64,000 nucleotides of DNA, taken from assembly GCA_023055355.1 (NCBI GenBank), contig JALJCS010000002.1, forward strand, positions 86,515,001-86,579,000, read 5' to 3'. Shown here piece by piece: positions 1 to 11,056 of the stretch. The position numbers and the translations under genes are program-made. Under the pieces are notes generated by a model, which worked only from the letters and a program-made list of their open reading frames with translations, did no database searches and was not told the origin of the DNA. Position 1 is the stretch's first letter. Every line of letters begins with the position of its first letter. Origin of the DNA: Agelaius tricolor (lineage: Eukaryota; Chordata; Aves; Passeriformes; Icteridae).

Positions 1-774
1 TTATTTCAGGAATTACTCTTGTCCTTGAAGGCATACAGATCAGGCTGGGACATTAGCAGTGCCGATTGCCTGAACCTCCAAAGGACTTGATAAGCCAGAC
101 ACACACCAATATTTTACAACTCCATTAGATAGCACACAGACCTATGCTAAGCATCTTATGAAGGAGAAGCTGTAAAAGCCTAGGTACTAACACAAGGAGC
201 ACAGCAGGTTAGTTTGACAGTGAAACTATATCAGCAAAACATGCATACCTGGAAAAAAATAAAGAACATCAAAAAAATATTTAATAATGTAATTTCAAAC
301 TCTAAAAATGCATATGAAATTGAGGCCAGATCAAAGATGTAGGGGAAGAAGATTTTGCTATGAAATTGGTATAAGATTCTAAGAACAAGTATCTAACTGC
401 AAAGAAAGCTACATTATACTTTCTCTACGACCATGGACCCTGGGTCATAAAGAAAAAAAACATATTGTAGCTGGTTAATATTACCATTTTCTGGATCGGG
501 TAAAGGCTATTGAATGCAAAATGAGGAGAAAGATCACAGGCAATCCAAGTCTCATAAAACGGTGATAATGGGTGACCTTTGTAACCTGCATATATACTGG
601 TCAAATGTCACAAAGGGAAAAGGTTAAAAGAAGCAATTTCTTGGTACCTTAAATGATTGCTTCTTGGAATAGCTATTGACCTACTGTATTTCCATCTCCT
701 GGTGTGGTTTTAGTTTAAACAGGTAATGTTTGAACTAACAGCTGCATTTCCCACATAGTTGTGACGAGGTTCAT
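1..774. other. non-coding unique sequence
   Basis: AT-rich sequence with many stops in all frames. No exon-like open frame, repeat family or RNA gene is recognisable here. Confidence 0.6.
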
Positions 775-925
775 GGAGCATGGTGAGGTCAGAGCACCAG
801 CGGATGAATAAAGTGCAGAACCACATGTAAGGTGACCTGGTTTCTATTCCACATCCTGATAAAGATTTACTGGGTGATCTCAAATTCAGGTTCTTTGACT
901 TCTTCAGGGTTTCATCTTGCCATGT
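775..925 (+). repeat. old MIR-like (CORE-SINE) fragment
   Basis: The order of motifs follows the 5' half of the MIR SINE in sense orientation. An AGCATGGTG start is followed by AGAGCAC, then after about 30 bases GACCTGGTTTCTATTCC (the tRNA-derived B-box region, expected near GGTTCGAATCC). Next come TTTACTGGGTGATCTC and GACTTCTTCAGGGTTTCATCTTG, matching the CORE part (expected TTAACCTCTCTGAGCCTCAGTTTCCTCATCTG). Divergence is high and there are small indels, as expected for an element inserted early in amniote history. The 116-codon minus-strand open frame across 710-1060 has no family resemblance and is not called. The assignment is by eye and from memory. Confidence 0.5.
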
Positions 926-2826
926 GTGAGGCAGGAGTATTGTCCACTGCTTGAAGTCTCTGGGAAGCTGGACATACTGCAATGCAGAGAGCTGGACAGA
1001 CATGTAAAACATCTCTATACATGTTGAGAGGTTATTGTTTATGGTCTGTGAGTGCCTCAAAAGGATGTCATCTTTCAGCAGATGGTCTAAATCAGCAACA
1101 TTGTCTCCAATTAGGGTGAAAATACCATGACTGAGACCAAATACATGAAGTCCACTCAGTCACTGACATCATGGCAGATTAATCTTCTTTAACAAGGGAA
1201 AAGCATACTCTTATTTCAAGTGGTGATGGAAAGAGTCTGAGAAGGCTCAGCATAGTGGCTGGAGCTTCAGAGAACTGTTTTCATGCTTGCCACAGCGCAC
1301 AGATGGAGACAGTGGGGGATGTCCCAGCTCCCTGTGGGAAGGAATCCGTAAGCTAAGAGCATTTAGCTCCTTGTAATGCATGACTCCAGCTATCAGCTGG
1401 TCAACAGCTTTTCTTCTCTCACAAAGAAGAGGGACTCCATTGTTCAACATTATTCCTTTGGTTGTCAAGCCATTAAGTTAAGCCTACAGCCATATTTGTC
1501 TCTATGGTAAGCATAAACTACCGCCAAAAAGTTCCTCTCACACTCTCCCTCTACTTTCAGCAGCTAACTTCTAACTCTGAATCCTCTTTATGTACTATTT
1601 CAAGAAACATGACCTGAATCCCCACACCTCAGCTTGTTTTTCCATCATCATTTGTTAATCACTTTATGCTCCAACTTTAAAATCTGTTTGTTTCCTCTTG
1701 GGAAAATAGATGTTTGTTGTTAATTTAGCATTTTAATTTAGCATTTGAAATATCTGTGAGTGCAAAGTTGTAACTTCCCACAAAATAGATTGCACAGGGT
1801 ACATTTATTGTATGTGTATGTTTTTTGACTCTTTCATTCTGTGTAATTAATGCCACTTTCAACTCTGTACTTTGCCGAGTTTTTACTTTTAAAATGTGTG
1901 CACTAAAATTCCATTTAGTAAATTTGTCTGCCTGTATCTTGAGCCAAATTAACAAAAGAGAGTCCTGATCTGTCCATGACCACAGGCAATTATTTCTCTT
2001 GCTGGATTTGTTTTAGTGCAACCAGAACCTATTTTGGGGAAAAGAAACATTGTCTCTTTCTTGGCCTCTGCCCTGGGAAAGGGGGAATTTTGCAGACTGG
2101 TATGCATTTCTCTGAAGAGTGTCTTTCATTTTTAATTGCGTTTAAAAATGGAAGGAAGTACAAACAAAGCTTTCATATATGGTATGTACAAATAGGATTT
2201 CAAATCTATTTTGGGTCTGGTCTTTCAATGAATGAATGGGTGCATAGCTTTCTGGAGACTCATGCCTTATCCTGAGCTTCTGCACATTCTAAGTTCAAGA
2301 GGGATCAGACCTTCTGCTTTGTCAGACTTGTTCTCGTGTTGAAAAAGACTGGAGGATGTTCAGCTCATTGCCTCTCTACCTAGTGTTTCAATTTTTTAAT
2401 AGGAGGCTAAAAATAATTACCTCAGCTGGAAAAAATTAGTATGGAAATGGGCAAGACAAAGATAATTAAAGGAAGAAGTACATGTGCAACAGCACACGTG
2501 TTTCTGCATATGCAGGTACAAATACAAATTAATTTAAAAATTGGACTCTTAATTATGTAAATGTAATTTACATAAAATTGTAAATTCAGCTCACAAAACT
2601 GCATGCTTAATTCAGGAACATTCTTGTCTAAGAGCTGCTACAAGCTCAAATGACAATGAATGGGTCATATATTGCAAAAATAACTGACTGGGTGTAAAAA
2701 TGCTGCATGTCCATTCCCTTCTGCACATGTGATCCACTCGTGTGCAGGGACTGACTGTGAGTGCTCCAGGACAGCACTGCTATTCTCCACTAATGCACCT
2801 TGCAGACGTAGCAGTGGGTCCATGTT
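926..2826. other. non-coding unique sequence
   Basis: No gene is seen. A 13-bp unit (TAATTTAGCATTT) occurs twice in tandem near 1721-1746. The remainder is AT-rich unique sequence; short open frames on both strands overlap one another and show no protein family signature. Confidence 0.55.
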
Positions 2827-3212
2827 TGTCACAGACATCTTTTATGAAAAATCTTTTCTTTAGGATTTTTCCTCTTGAGAAGCTGAGAGGCCTCAGGAAC
2901 AAATTGTAAACAATGATTATCTGCTACTGCAGAATGCAACAGGTGGATCTGTGATTGGTCTCATGTGGTTGTTTCTAACTAATGGCCAATCACAGTCAGC
3001 TGGCTCAGACTCTCTGTCCGACACATAGGCCTTTGGTATTGATTCTTTCTTTTTCTATTCTTAGATAGCCTTCTGATGAAATCCTTTCTTCTATTCTTTT
3101 AGTATAGTTTTAATATAATATATGTCATAAAATAATAAATCAAGCCTTCTGAAACATGGAGTCAGCTTCTTGTCTCTTCCCTCATCCTCGGACCCCTATG
3201 AACATGGTCACA
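2827..3212 (+). mobile_element. solo LTR of an endogenous retrovirus (songbird-type)
   Basis: A block of about 386 bp begins TGTCACAGACATC and ends GGTCACA, giving the TG...CA termini of a retroviral LTR. It holds CCAAT-type motifs (GGCCAATCACAG near 2983), a TAATATAATATATG stretch and an AATAAA polyadenylation signal at 3134-3139, so the LTR reads on the plus strand. The overall sequence resembles, from memory, an LTR family abundant in passerine genomes; I do not assign a family name. The flanks CATGTT (before) and CGTGTT (after) differ at one base and may be a decayed target-site duplication. No tRNA-primer binding site follows the 3' end and no polypurine tract precedes the 5' end, so this is a solo LTR with no viral genes attached. 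Confidence 0.75.
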
Positions 3213-3575
3213 CGTGTTCACCAGGTGTGAGGTGCAGAAAGATCCACCCAAGCTCCTCACAGATTTGTGCCTCCCCAGGCCATGGTCCAGTGCTCTTCTG
3301 GAACAGGATTTCAAGTCCAGAAAGCAGGAGAGCCTTCAGGCTGATCAGCTTGGGCATCATGCCCTGCTGGTAATGCTGAGTCCCTTGAGCGTGTCTCTGC
3401 TGCCCTTGAACTTGAGCAGGTTCTGCACTGGGGTTGTGCTGCACCCTCAGGCTTACAGAGCTGAGACACAGGAGCTTGGATCACCTTCCCTTTCCTCCTG
3501 CAGAGCTCTCAGCTATGGAAAAAGGTCTTGTCTCACAGTTCTGGTTTTAAATGTGCAAGTGGACTCTAGATAAGT
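3213..3575. other. GC-richer block of unknown nature next to the solo LTR
   Basis: Directly after the LTR, base composition shifts to noticeably higher GC for about 350 bp. The block has open frames on both strands (3214-3573 plus, 119 codons; 3208-3444 minus, 78 codons), none with a recognised domain. It could be an unrecognised older repeat that the LTR entered, a decayed exon or pseudogene, or simply GC-richer unique sequence. No splice-site pattern or start context supports a gene. Confidence 0.35.
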
Positions 3576-5955
3576 TGGAGAAGTTTGCATCTTCTGAAGT
3601 GTGTCTATGTAATGTCTTAATCTTTGAAACAAAGTGAATTTATAAGACAATATAAGCACAGTACCTATGAAGCTCTTAATATTTTTAAAATTTTACTGTA
3701 TACTGTGGTTTATAAGTAAGGACCTAAAAACCCCAGAATGTAACATTTGATATTTTTTTGCCAATCTATCTAAATTCTAGTATTTCAAACTGAGTTTCAG
3801 CAATAATACCAACTAAGTTTGTTCACCTTAGTTTGTATCCTCTGGAAATGTGAGGAGTCAGAATGAGTATTCCAGGACTAATGTGTACATTAGTACTAGT
3901 CAAAAAACCAAAGAATCTTCCAATTAAAAAAAAACAAAAAAGCAGCCACTAGCCCTCTTTTGGGAAAAAGAAATCATTCACACATTGGAATGAAAAGTCA
4001 AGAGTTCTTGCATGCAAACTGTCTCAATTACCTTTGGAGATACTTTGCATTAATAAGTGTTTTCAGGGGAAACATCTGATATTTAAGGATTGAACTTCTT
4101 ATATATATCCTTTTTAATATATCCTAATTATTGGAGAAGGTATGCACTTTTTTCCTTCATCTCTGTCTCAGAACTGTAATGAAGCCTCACCTACAAAAAG
4201 GAAGTAATATCTTTTTTTTATAATGTGTTATAGTTAGGGAAGAAAATTCTTCTGGAAAACTGAAGAAAATGTGGTCACATTAGCATTTTTGTAAAAATTA
4301 CTACTTTCTCAGCAGTTTACTTCTTCTGAGAGCTATGGCCTCAATATTTACTGTTGTATTTTGCTGTTTCTGTGGCACAGAGAAGATGAAAATAGACTTT
4401 TGGAGTGGAAACTTCAAAGGTTTGTATATATGACAAGACCTCAGAAGAGGGATTGAACCTAGTTAAAATGGGCTAATGAGGTTGTACATAATCCTACACT
4501 GTAGCTGAAATCCCTGCCCTGAACTGGAAAGATATTTACTCTGAAATGGTGGTTCTCTCATGAGATGCCTGGCCTTCCTTTCTCACCTTTCATGAGAAGT
4601 TCCTGTCCTGTTGGACAGAGATGTGTTCAACTGGTTCACAGAGTTGATTCCTCACCTAGGGTAGCATGTAAAGTTCAAACCACAGTGTAATCTTTTGTAA
4701 ATAATCGTACAAATCAGGCCAGTGTCAAGAGGAAATACAGCTTAGTAAAAAAACAGTGCTTAGTATAGAGCTAGTGACTTGTGTTTTACTATAGACATTT
4801 ACTTCCCCCAGGTGAAGGAGAAAAGAAAGGACCTGGGCTCCTTCTACACACAGCCCAGATAAGATTTGACACCCTAAGAAAGCCCTTTGTGGTAAAGACT
4901 CTGCTCAAGCAATAATATTAGCAATGGGCTCCAGATTTTCACAACAGCAGCCAAATTTGAGCACTTCAGATCAGGCATCACTGTCAGATTGCTGAATGGT
5001 CCTTTTTAAGCCCTGTTTTACTCTCCTTTTTCAAATGCACATGGTTCACATCACAGTTAGTCAAGATAGTTTATTTCACTAAACTCATCAAAGAGAGGAC
5101 TGAGATAAGCCACATGGAAAGGTGAAAGGGGCAGTCAAAGATAATGAACATCAACTAGGCAGTCTAGAGATCTACACATAAAAAAACGGTGGAGAAGATA
5201 TGCACTTTCTAATCATCAATAACCTTTCTTAAAGTGGGTTGTGAATGTTTTCCAAGTGCATTAAAGGAAAAAATATTTGTATACGTGATGCCCCTCAACA
5301 CACATATTTTGTAGATGTTTGGGCTCCTAATGGGTTCTGACTGGGACTAGACCTTCTCAGCTCATACAGCAGTAGCAATTCTTTGCCAAAACCATGTGAT
5401 TCTGAAATGCAGCCTCATAAAGAAGCACAGATGAAAAATACCATGATTTTCTCTTAAAGGTGAAGGAAAAAGCAGACATGTTTGTTTATAATCACCTATC
5501 CTCACACCCTCAACTTACTCCAGTTTCACATTCAGAAATATTAAGTCTGTTAATATTAGGGAAGTTTCTTAAGTGGATGTGGGAGGAGAAGAAACAAAAC
5601 AGTTGCACTGCAAACTCTCTCTATGTGCTCTCTTCTGAGTATTCCCATGAGACCAACACAAGCTGTGAGCACTAAACTCTGCATTAAATACTAAACTGTG
5701 TTTTTAAAAACGCAAAATCATAAAATTTGAGCCTGAAGCCAACCTTTGGGTCTGGAAACCTCTGTAATTTGGGGAAGACTGAATTGGTATCTGAGCACTG
5801 TGGCTCAGACTTCTTCCTGAAATATCTCAGCTGACCTCCATCTGCCCTCAGTGCCTCCTCTTCTCAGATGGCTGCGGCTCTTGTGTTTGCTGTGGCCAAC
5901 TGCTCCAGAACAAGATTGCACCAGAGGGCTGTGACATGACAAAAAATAGTAGAAG
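3576..5955. other. non-coding unique sequence
   Basis: AT-rich sequence with dense stops. A weak CR1-tail-like string near 5715 (AAAATCATAAAATTTGAG) is too short to call. The best plus-strand open frame is 71 codons (5460-5675) and has no family features. Confidence 0.55.
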
Positions 5956-6461
5956 TGTCTTGGTTTAGGGCAAATTTAAGGAGGAAATTTCCAAAGGGGT
6001 CCTTCTAGAAAGTAAATTTAAGTGGCCCTTCCTCCACCTGGTTCAGGAGACAAAAATCCGCTCAGAGAAAAGTGGAAAAAAATGTTTATTTATCAAGAAA
6101 AGTACTTCCAAACATGGAAAAATGAATACTATTAAACAGTGCAACCTCCTGTTGCTCTGAAGAGATGGCAAATTCAGAGGGAGAGCCCTTGCTGTGGGCT
6201 ATAGCTCAGCTCACTCAGTCTCTTATCTGTCCCTCATGCACTAGAAGGTGCCACATCCTGGGCCCTGGTGGGCCACAGGCGTGAGCTCCTGGTGTTCTTC
6301 TGGGCTTTCAGTCCAGAGCAAGGCTGATCTGTTCCCAGAAAAAGAAAAGCCACAGTCTGGGGAATGTCTCTTCCTCAACTAGCTAAAGAAAATAACTAAA
6401 AGCAAAGGAGGCAAAGGAGAGCTCTCTCCCACTGTCCGTGCTTCAAACACCATCCATGACA
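5956..6461 (-). mobile_element. LTR of an endogenous retrovirus, minus orientation
   Basis: The block starts TGTCTTGGTTTAGGG on the plus strand and ends at or near CATGACA, so on the minus strand it would run TGTCATGG ... CCTAAACCAAGACA, with TG...CA ends. The minus strand carries AATAAA at 6085-6090, about 130 bp before the 3' end, the usual spacing for an LTR R region. The sequence resembles, from memory, a passerine LTR family; no family name is claimed. The left edge is sharp. The right edge is less certain (6461, or up to about 6515), and I find no clean target-site duplication. No internal viral genes adjoin it. Confidence 0.65.
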
Positions 6462-7641
6462 GAGAAAGCTGAAGCTCTTATTTCTGTGTTTTTGAGTACA
6501 GTTGCTTCAGACATGAAGCCATTTCTACTGTGATATTCTGCAGTATGCTTTTTTTATTAGAGCTTGAAGGAGTTTTAAGTGAATGATTGTTACTTGTGTC
6601 ATCTCTTCAATAAAACCACAATAATAATAACTGCAAGTTTCAGTGATATTTATTAGCATTTGCACAACAATTGTCATTTTAAAATTAGCAGATTCACTTC
6701 TATGATGTATCATCAAGATCTGCTGCCAGTCACTGCCTACTGTAGTGATTAAATAAACAAATATTCCACCATAATTTACACCTTTTCCTAATGATTGAGG
6801 TGATTTTCATTCTGCAATACCCTGCAATATTTTGTAAAATTGTTGTCATAAGTTAAAAGGTTTATACTTCAAAGATCCAAGACAGTGTTAGATTTATTGC
6901 AGTTATGTAGCATTTGATTTGCCTTAGAGAGTTGGGAAATGTTTTGTAGTCTATTTTTGTTAGAAGCATTTTGTGACAGGTGTTTGAATAGGTTCATGGA
7001 GCCAGTGTTCTGCAGATCCTTCCAAGTAATTTACTCACTTAGTAACTCGCTTGGATGCTTGGATTCTGGATACAGAGGTCCAACAGCTTATTTCAGCCCT
7101 GCATTCTGGCTGAAAGAGTAATTTATTACTCTATTAAGAGTAATCTGCTATTGCTGTTGCTAAGTTCATCGGAAGTATTCTAAAAGTCTTCAGAAAGAGA
7201 ATACAGTGTGGTGCTTTACCCTCAATTATTTTCCAATAGTAATCTCTTTGGACCTCACCACTGCTGCTGCATCTGCAGTTATGGAAGTGTGCCTTCAGTG
7301 GAAGTGGTGGAGTACATCCACTGATCCCACATCCATGAGATCTGCAGCCAATGGATTCTGTGAAACCAGAAAGGATAAGGCATTTTGCAGCTCCATGGTG
7401 TTGCAGTTAAGATCTAAATAACTTATTTTTGCTTCAAGGCCTCAAAAATATTTCTGTTTAAATGTGCAGGTTTACACCTACAGTCTTGCAGCTCTGGAAA
7501 GGAAAGAAAAAGTAACTTCTTCCAAAGAAGTATGACGCTCACAGTAGGACAGGGTTTTTAGATTCAAACAGTTTGAGTGACCAAAACAATTTGTGAACTA
7601 TGCAGAAAAAATCTCCTGCAGAATGGCAATAGTTGGCACCT
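6462..7641. other. non-coding unique sequence
   Basis: AT-rich sequence with small open frames (60-71 codons at 6939-7121 and 7206-7421) that lack any protein family signal. Nothing else is recognised. Confidence 0.55.
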
Positions 7642-7730
7642 AAAAAAAAAGAGGGGGAAGGAAGGAAGGAAGGAAGGAAGGAAGGAAGGAAGGAAGAGAG
7701 AGAGAGAGAGAAAGAAAGAAAAAGAAAGAA

Positions 7731-7794
<64 letters not shown>

Positions 7795-7799
7795 GGAAA
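7642..7799 (+). repeat. 158-bp uninterrupted purine tract: (GGAA)n, (GA)n and (GAAA)n compound microsatellite
   Basis: Every base on the plus strand from 7642 to 7799 is A or G. The tract starts with A9 and a G-rich junction. It then runs through about ten GGAA units, an AG dinucleotide run near 7695-7711, and a long AAAG/GAAA array to about 7795. Such polypurine mirror repeats can form triplex (H-DNA) under supercoiling. The 150-codon plus and 90-codon minus open frames here encode only Lys/Glu/Arg or Phe/Leu/Ser low-complexity strings and are artefacts of the repeat. Confidence 0.97.
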
Positions 7800-8044
7800 T
7801 ATTTAATTTTGTAAATAGGAAAAACACAAGGAACAATATCTTACTTAATCACTTTCTTCTTGGTGTAACTCTCATGAGAAAAAATGGAGTGACACACATT
7901 ACTGACCACACATGGTATCATGGTATCTCTGGTGTAATCTGTCTGACTAATAATTTGTGGATAAGATTGTTTTCACTGAAAAAGAAGCATTTTAAAAAAA
8001 TCAAAAGCCAAATTTTCTTATTTTCTTAATTTATTTTGTAAAGT
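7800..8044. other. non-coding sequence between purine tract and A-run
   Basis: AT-rich sequence without a recognised feature; the apparent open frame running in from the purine tract ends near 8029 and is not a gene. Confidence 0.5.
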
Positions 8045-8062
8045 AAAAAAAAAAAAAAAAAA
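8045..8062 (+). repeat. A18 homopolymer
   Basis: Eighteen consecutive A residues. No retrotransposed gene copy is recognisable upstream, so this is called only as a homopolymer run. Confidence 0.95.
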
Positions 8063-8985
8063 GCTAATTATTTCTTATAGCTCAGTTATCTTTTTCAAGA
8101 TATTTGGAAGTAGAGATATGTTATTAAACCTGATTGTAAACAAGAACACAGATGGATAAAAAGCTCCAGATTTTCAGTGAAATTTAGGCTTCTGTAACCT
8201 ATTGATTTCTAAATGTTTTAACCAAGGTCAAAAGCTTTTGTAACATAATGGAGACCTGAAATAAGCTAGTCCTATATTCAGTAGAACATCTTTCACTTTA
8301 ACAGCTATGGTGGTAAAATCCAATGGTATTTTGAAAAATAAATTCAAAAGTATATTAATATGTAGCTATGTTACTACAAAGTTCTTAAATTTGGAACAAA
8401 CATTACTTTTTTTTCCTCAGTGTTATATGAAATAACAGCATCTTCAGGAGATGTCATTTTCAGCCACATCTGAAAGTAATGCACACATTTTAAAATGCAG
8501 GCATGTGGGAAATCATGGTGATTTAGTGACTGCATAGTATGTTTGCTTTATGAGGGATCCTAGTTTGTGCCTGAACTCTGTGAGCCAAAGAAGAATCTTT
8601 GGCAATTCAGTAGAAGAGTGGGGGGAAAATCCAACAACAAAAAAACTTTGGCACATTCTGGTGGACACAAAATAATATAAGCATCTAGACACAGACTAGT
8701 TTGCGTGATCAGCAGTGTGTCAAATGGCTCTATTGTTTTAAATCTTAATTTAGTGTGCAGGAATGATTATAGTTTGGTTTTATTTTTCCCTTGTACTTAG
8801 TTCCTAATTTGTCTGAATCATACACACTTAATGAAAACCTGCTTTATAGTTCAGGCAATGCAGCTCTGAGCTCAGTGGGGTTGTTTTCCTTTGTGCTCCA
8901 GGCATATCTACAATATCTGGCTTGATTAATCTGTTGCCTTTGTGTAGCTCATTTTAAATGTCAAATGGATTGTTAATGTGGGAAA
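8063..8985. other. non-coding unique sequence
   Basis: AT-rich sequence with dense stops on both strands; nothing recognised. Confidence 0.55.
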
Positions 8986-9080
8986 GCATTCTGGGCCAAA
9001 TTCATCTTCCAGCTACACCTGTGCTGCCTAAGCAAAATCCACAGTGCCCTATATCAGTTAAAAGAGAGTGGAATTCTTAG
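8986..9080. repeat. possible ancient sauropsid repeat fragment
   Basis: The string CTGGGCCAAATTCATCTTCC followed by a CACCTGTGCTGCCT segment resembles an old interspersed repeat with a GGCCAAATTCAT core that I recall from turtle, crocodile and bird sequence. The match is partial and the family is not known to me, so this is tentative. Confidence 0.3.
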
Positions 9081-9146
9081 CTCATTCTGAAAAGAGAAAA
9101 TACTCAAATCTTGGGTAAATTTTTCAATGCTTGTAAGAGCTGAATA

Positions 9147-9179
9147 ACTATAATTAAGCCTCTCATCAATATTAAAGAA
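9147..9179 (+). repeat. 33-bp exact direct repeat, copy 1
   Basis: This segment, starting ACTATAATTAAGCCTCTC, is identical over 33 bases to 11024-11056. The identity stops abruptly at both ends. It is followed 24 bases later by ACTTACAG, an octamer found directly beside the other copy, which hints at a deletion relationship between the two loci. Confidence 0.95.
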
Positions 9180-9604
9180 GTCCACTAAAATCAATGTTGT
9201 CTAAAACTTACAGGACCAAGATTTTTCCTTTTACAATGGTCTCATCACCACTCAAGCTAGGATTTTTCTTTTCTTCTTCATAAGGGCAACTCATTCATCT
9301 TTCCTTTTACATGTATCTCTATTTGCATTTTTCGTTGTCTGAAACATTTCTATAATTTCTGCTTTCTACCTAAAGTATTGATGAAACTGCATAAAGATAT
9401 TCTGTCTGTCCAACCAAAGGTCAGTAGAATATCCATAAAGTTAGGGATTTACTTCAAAGTACTAAAATTTTCCCTAAACCAGGATACCAAAGCTTCAACA
9501 TCAGTGGAAAGAACCTTCAACTCTTCACCTTAGACTTGCTCCATTTTTCCATGGCACTTTAGCTTGACCAAACTAGTTTTAATTAGCCAGTCTAAATTCA
9601 TCTT
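9180..9604. other. non-coding unique sequence
   Basis: Pyrimidine-rich, AT-rich sequence with no open frame of note. Confidence 0.5.
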
Positions 9605-9626
9605 CCCCCCCCCCCCCCCCCCCCCC
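9605..9626 (+). repeat. C22 homopolymer (G22 on the minus strand)
   Basis: Twenty-two uninterrupted C residues, followed by a TTTTG-rich stretch (to about 9674). G runs of this length are rare in vertebrate DNA and can fold into quadruplexes on the minus strand. The exact length is easily distorted by sequencing and assembly. Confidence 0.95.
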
Positions 9627-9766
9627 AGTTTTGGTGGAGGTTTTGTTTTGTTTTGATTTGGCTTTTGTTTTGCCATGGACACAAGGTGGTGGCTATATAA
9701 CTATCACAACCACATGAGGTTACAGCACCAGATGCCTGAGCAATATTTATGTGTTCATGGTCTTTT

Positions 9767-9900
9767 GGGAGGTATTTACAGATGAAGAAGATAGAAAATC
9801 TGTCATACTTCAGGTAACTTGCAGAGACTAAATAGGTAATGGAAATGATCTAGTCACAGAGGCAGAAAGCTCCAGCAAGTTTAGGAATAACTCCCAAAGA
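9767..9900 (-). repeat. possible MIR-like fragment
   Basis: GGTATTTACAGATGAAGAAG followed by weak matches to the CORE region and CACAGAGGCAGAAAGCTCC follow the order of an antisense MIR. Most positions differ from consensus, so this is only a possibility. Confidence 0.28.
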
Positions 9901-11023
9901 CCTCCATGCTCCCATGGCTGTACGAAATCTCACCCCAGTGAGTGTAGAGAGAGCCTGGGTGACTGACTTCGCCTGAATATTTAACTTAGCTACCTGCAAA
10001 ATCTCTCATCCTAATTAACTTGCTCTAATCATCATTAATTGATTTTGCAGAAGAGTAATGTAGAAGTCCAGGCTCTTGAACCTCAAGAGAATTTTTCTCA
10101 ACAGTCCTGCAGAGAATAAAGAAAGCTACTGAAAGTTAGCGTGTAATATATTCAGAAGGCAGACAAAACAGAGTGCAGACTGCTAAAACTATCACCAAAA
10201 ATCAAACTTGAACTCAGTGGTATGGTCATTTACATACCACAGATATATAATTTTTTCTGACTCAACAGGATTTTTAGTGTGTTTTTTGTATATGAATATT
10301 TGCTTTTGAGCTCAGCAGTATTCTAAGAGGTTATGCTGGCAGGTTATATCTACAGGTATCTCTTTTAGAAGCATCCCAGAAGGATTCTAAATATTGCTTT
10401 CTACAAAGCTGTGAGTTCCTTGACAACTTCAAAGGAAGGCATTCCTGCTGACCTAGCAAGCTGGAAATGCAAGCTTTACATGGTAACAAAGCCTATGATG
10501 CAAACCTAGAAAAGCTGATCATCAGTGAGAGTTCTTCTATTATTTGAGAGCTGAAAATGTGATGCCTTTTCTTCACTTAGAAACAAACATTCTGGTGAGT
10601 GGAGAGCTGCACCAAGATGTAATGATGGAGGCCCTGCTGCCTCAGCTGCTTCTTGAGCTAAGAAACTTAGGTCTAGCACCCATTTCAGTAGTGTAACCTC
10701 TAAACAGTCCCAGCTTCAGATCCACACCTGAAATACAATCTGTATGCAGTGCAAGTCACATTGAAATCACAGTAGACATAAAATTCATAGGGGACAATAC
10801 TGAAAGAGCAAGTCTGAAGGACAACCCTTTCTTTGCCCTTCAGACTAGACAGGTTCTTTCCCTTTTGTTTGGAAACTGCCTTGTATCAAAAAATGTTTTT
10901 TAGGCCAGTGACAAGTCCAATGTAGCTGTTATGATTAGCTCTCCTTGCAGATGTGGAGGCAGCATATAGAGAATGTCTGCTTCAGAATATTTGCTGTGAA
11001 CAACACTTTAACTATACTTTAAC
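9901..11023. other. non-coding unique sequence
   Basis: AT-rich sequence with no recognised gene or repeat. The last 20 bases hold two overlapping copies of an ACTTTAAC-type motif directly before the second 33-bp repeat copy. Confidence 0.5.
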
Positions 11024-11056
11024 ACTATAATTAAGCCTCTCATCAATATTAAAGAA
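11024..11056 (+). repeat. 33-bp exact direct repeat, copy 2
   Basis: Identical over 33 bases to 9147-9179, in the same orientation, 1877 bp downstream. The left flank carries a small direct repeat (ACTTTAACTATACTTTAAC). The right flank starts CTTACAG, which is also found 3' of copy 1 after a 25-base gap. Confidence 0.95.

Noticed and set aside
4133..5212. Similar strings GGAGAAGGTATGCACTTT (4133) and GGAGAAGATATGCACTTT (5195)
   Set aside because: The match is only about 18 bases with one mismatch and does not extend; plausible by chance in AT-rich DNA.
5705..5770. CR1-tail-like AAAATCATAAAATTTGAG
   Set aside because: Too short and diverged to separate from AT-rich background.
7564..8029. 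Open frames of 150 codons (plus) and 90 codons (minus) across the purine tract
   Set aside because: They encode only Lys/Glu/Arg or Phe/Leu/Ser strings created by the microsatellite; not a gene.
8045..8062. A18 run as the tail of a processed pseudogene
   Set aside because: The sequence upstream is the purine tract and AT-rich DNA with no coding similarity; no target-site duplication seen.
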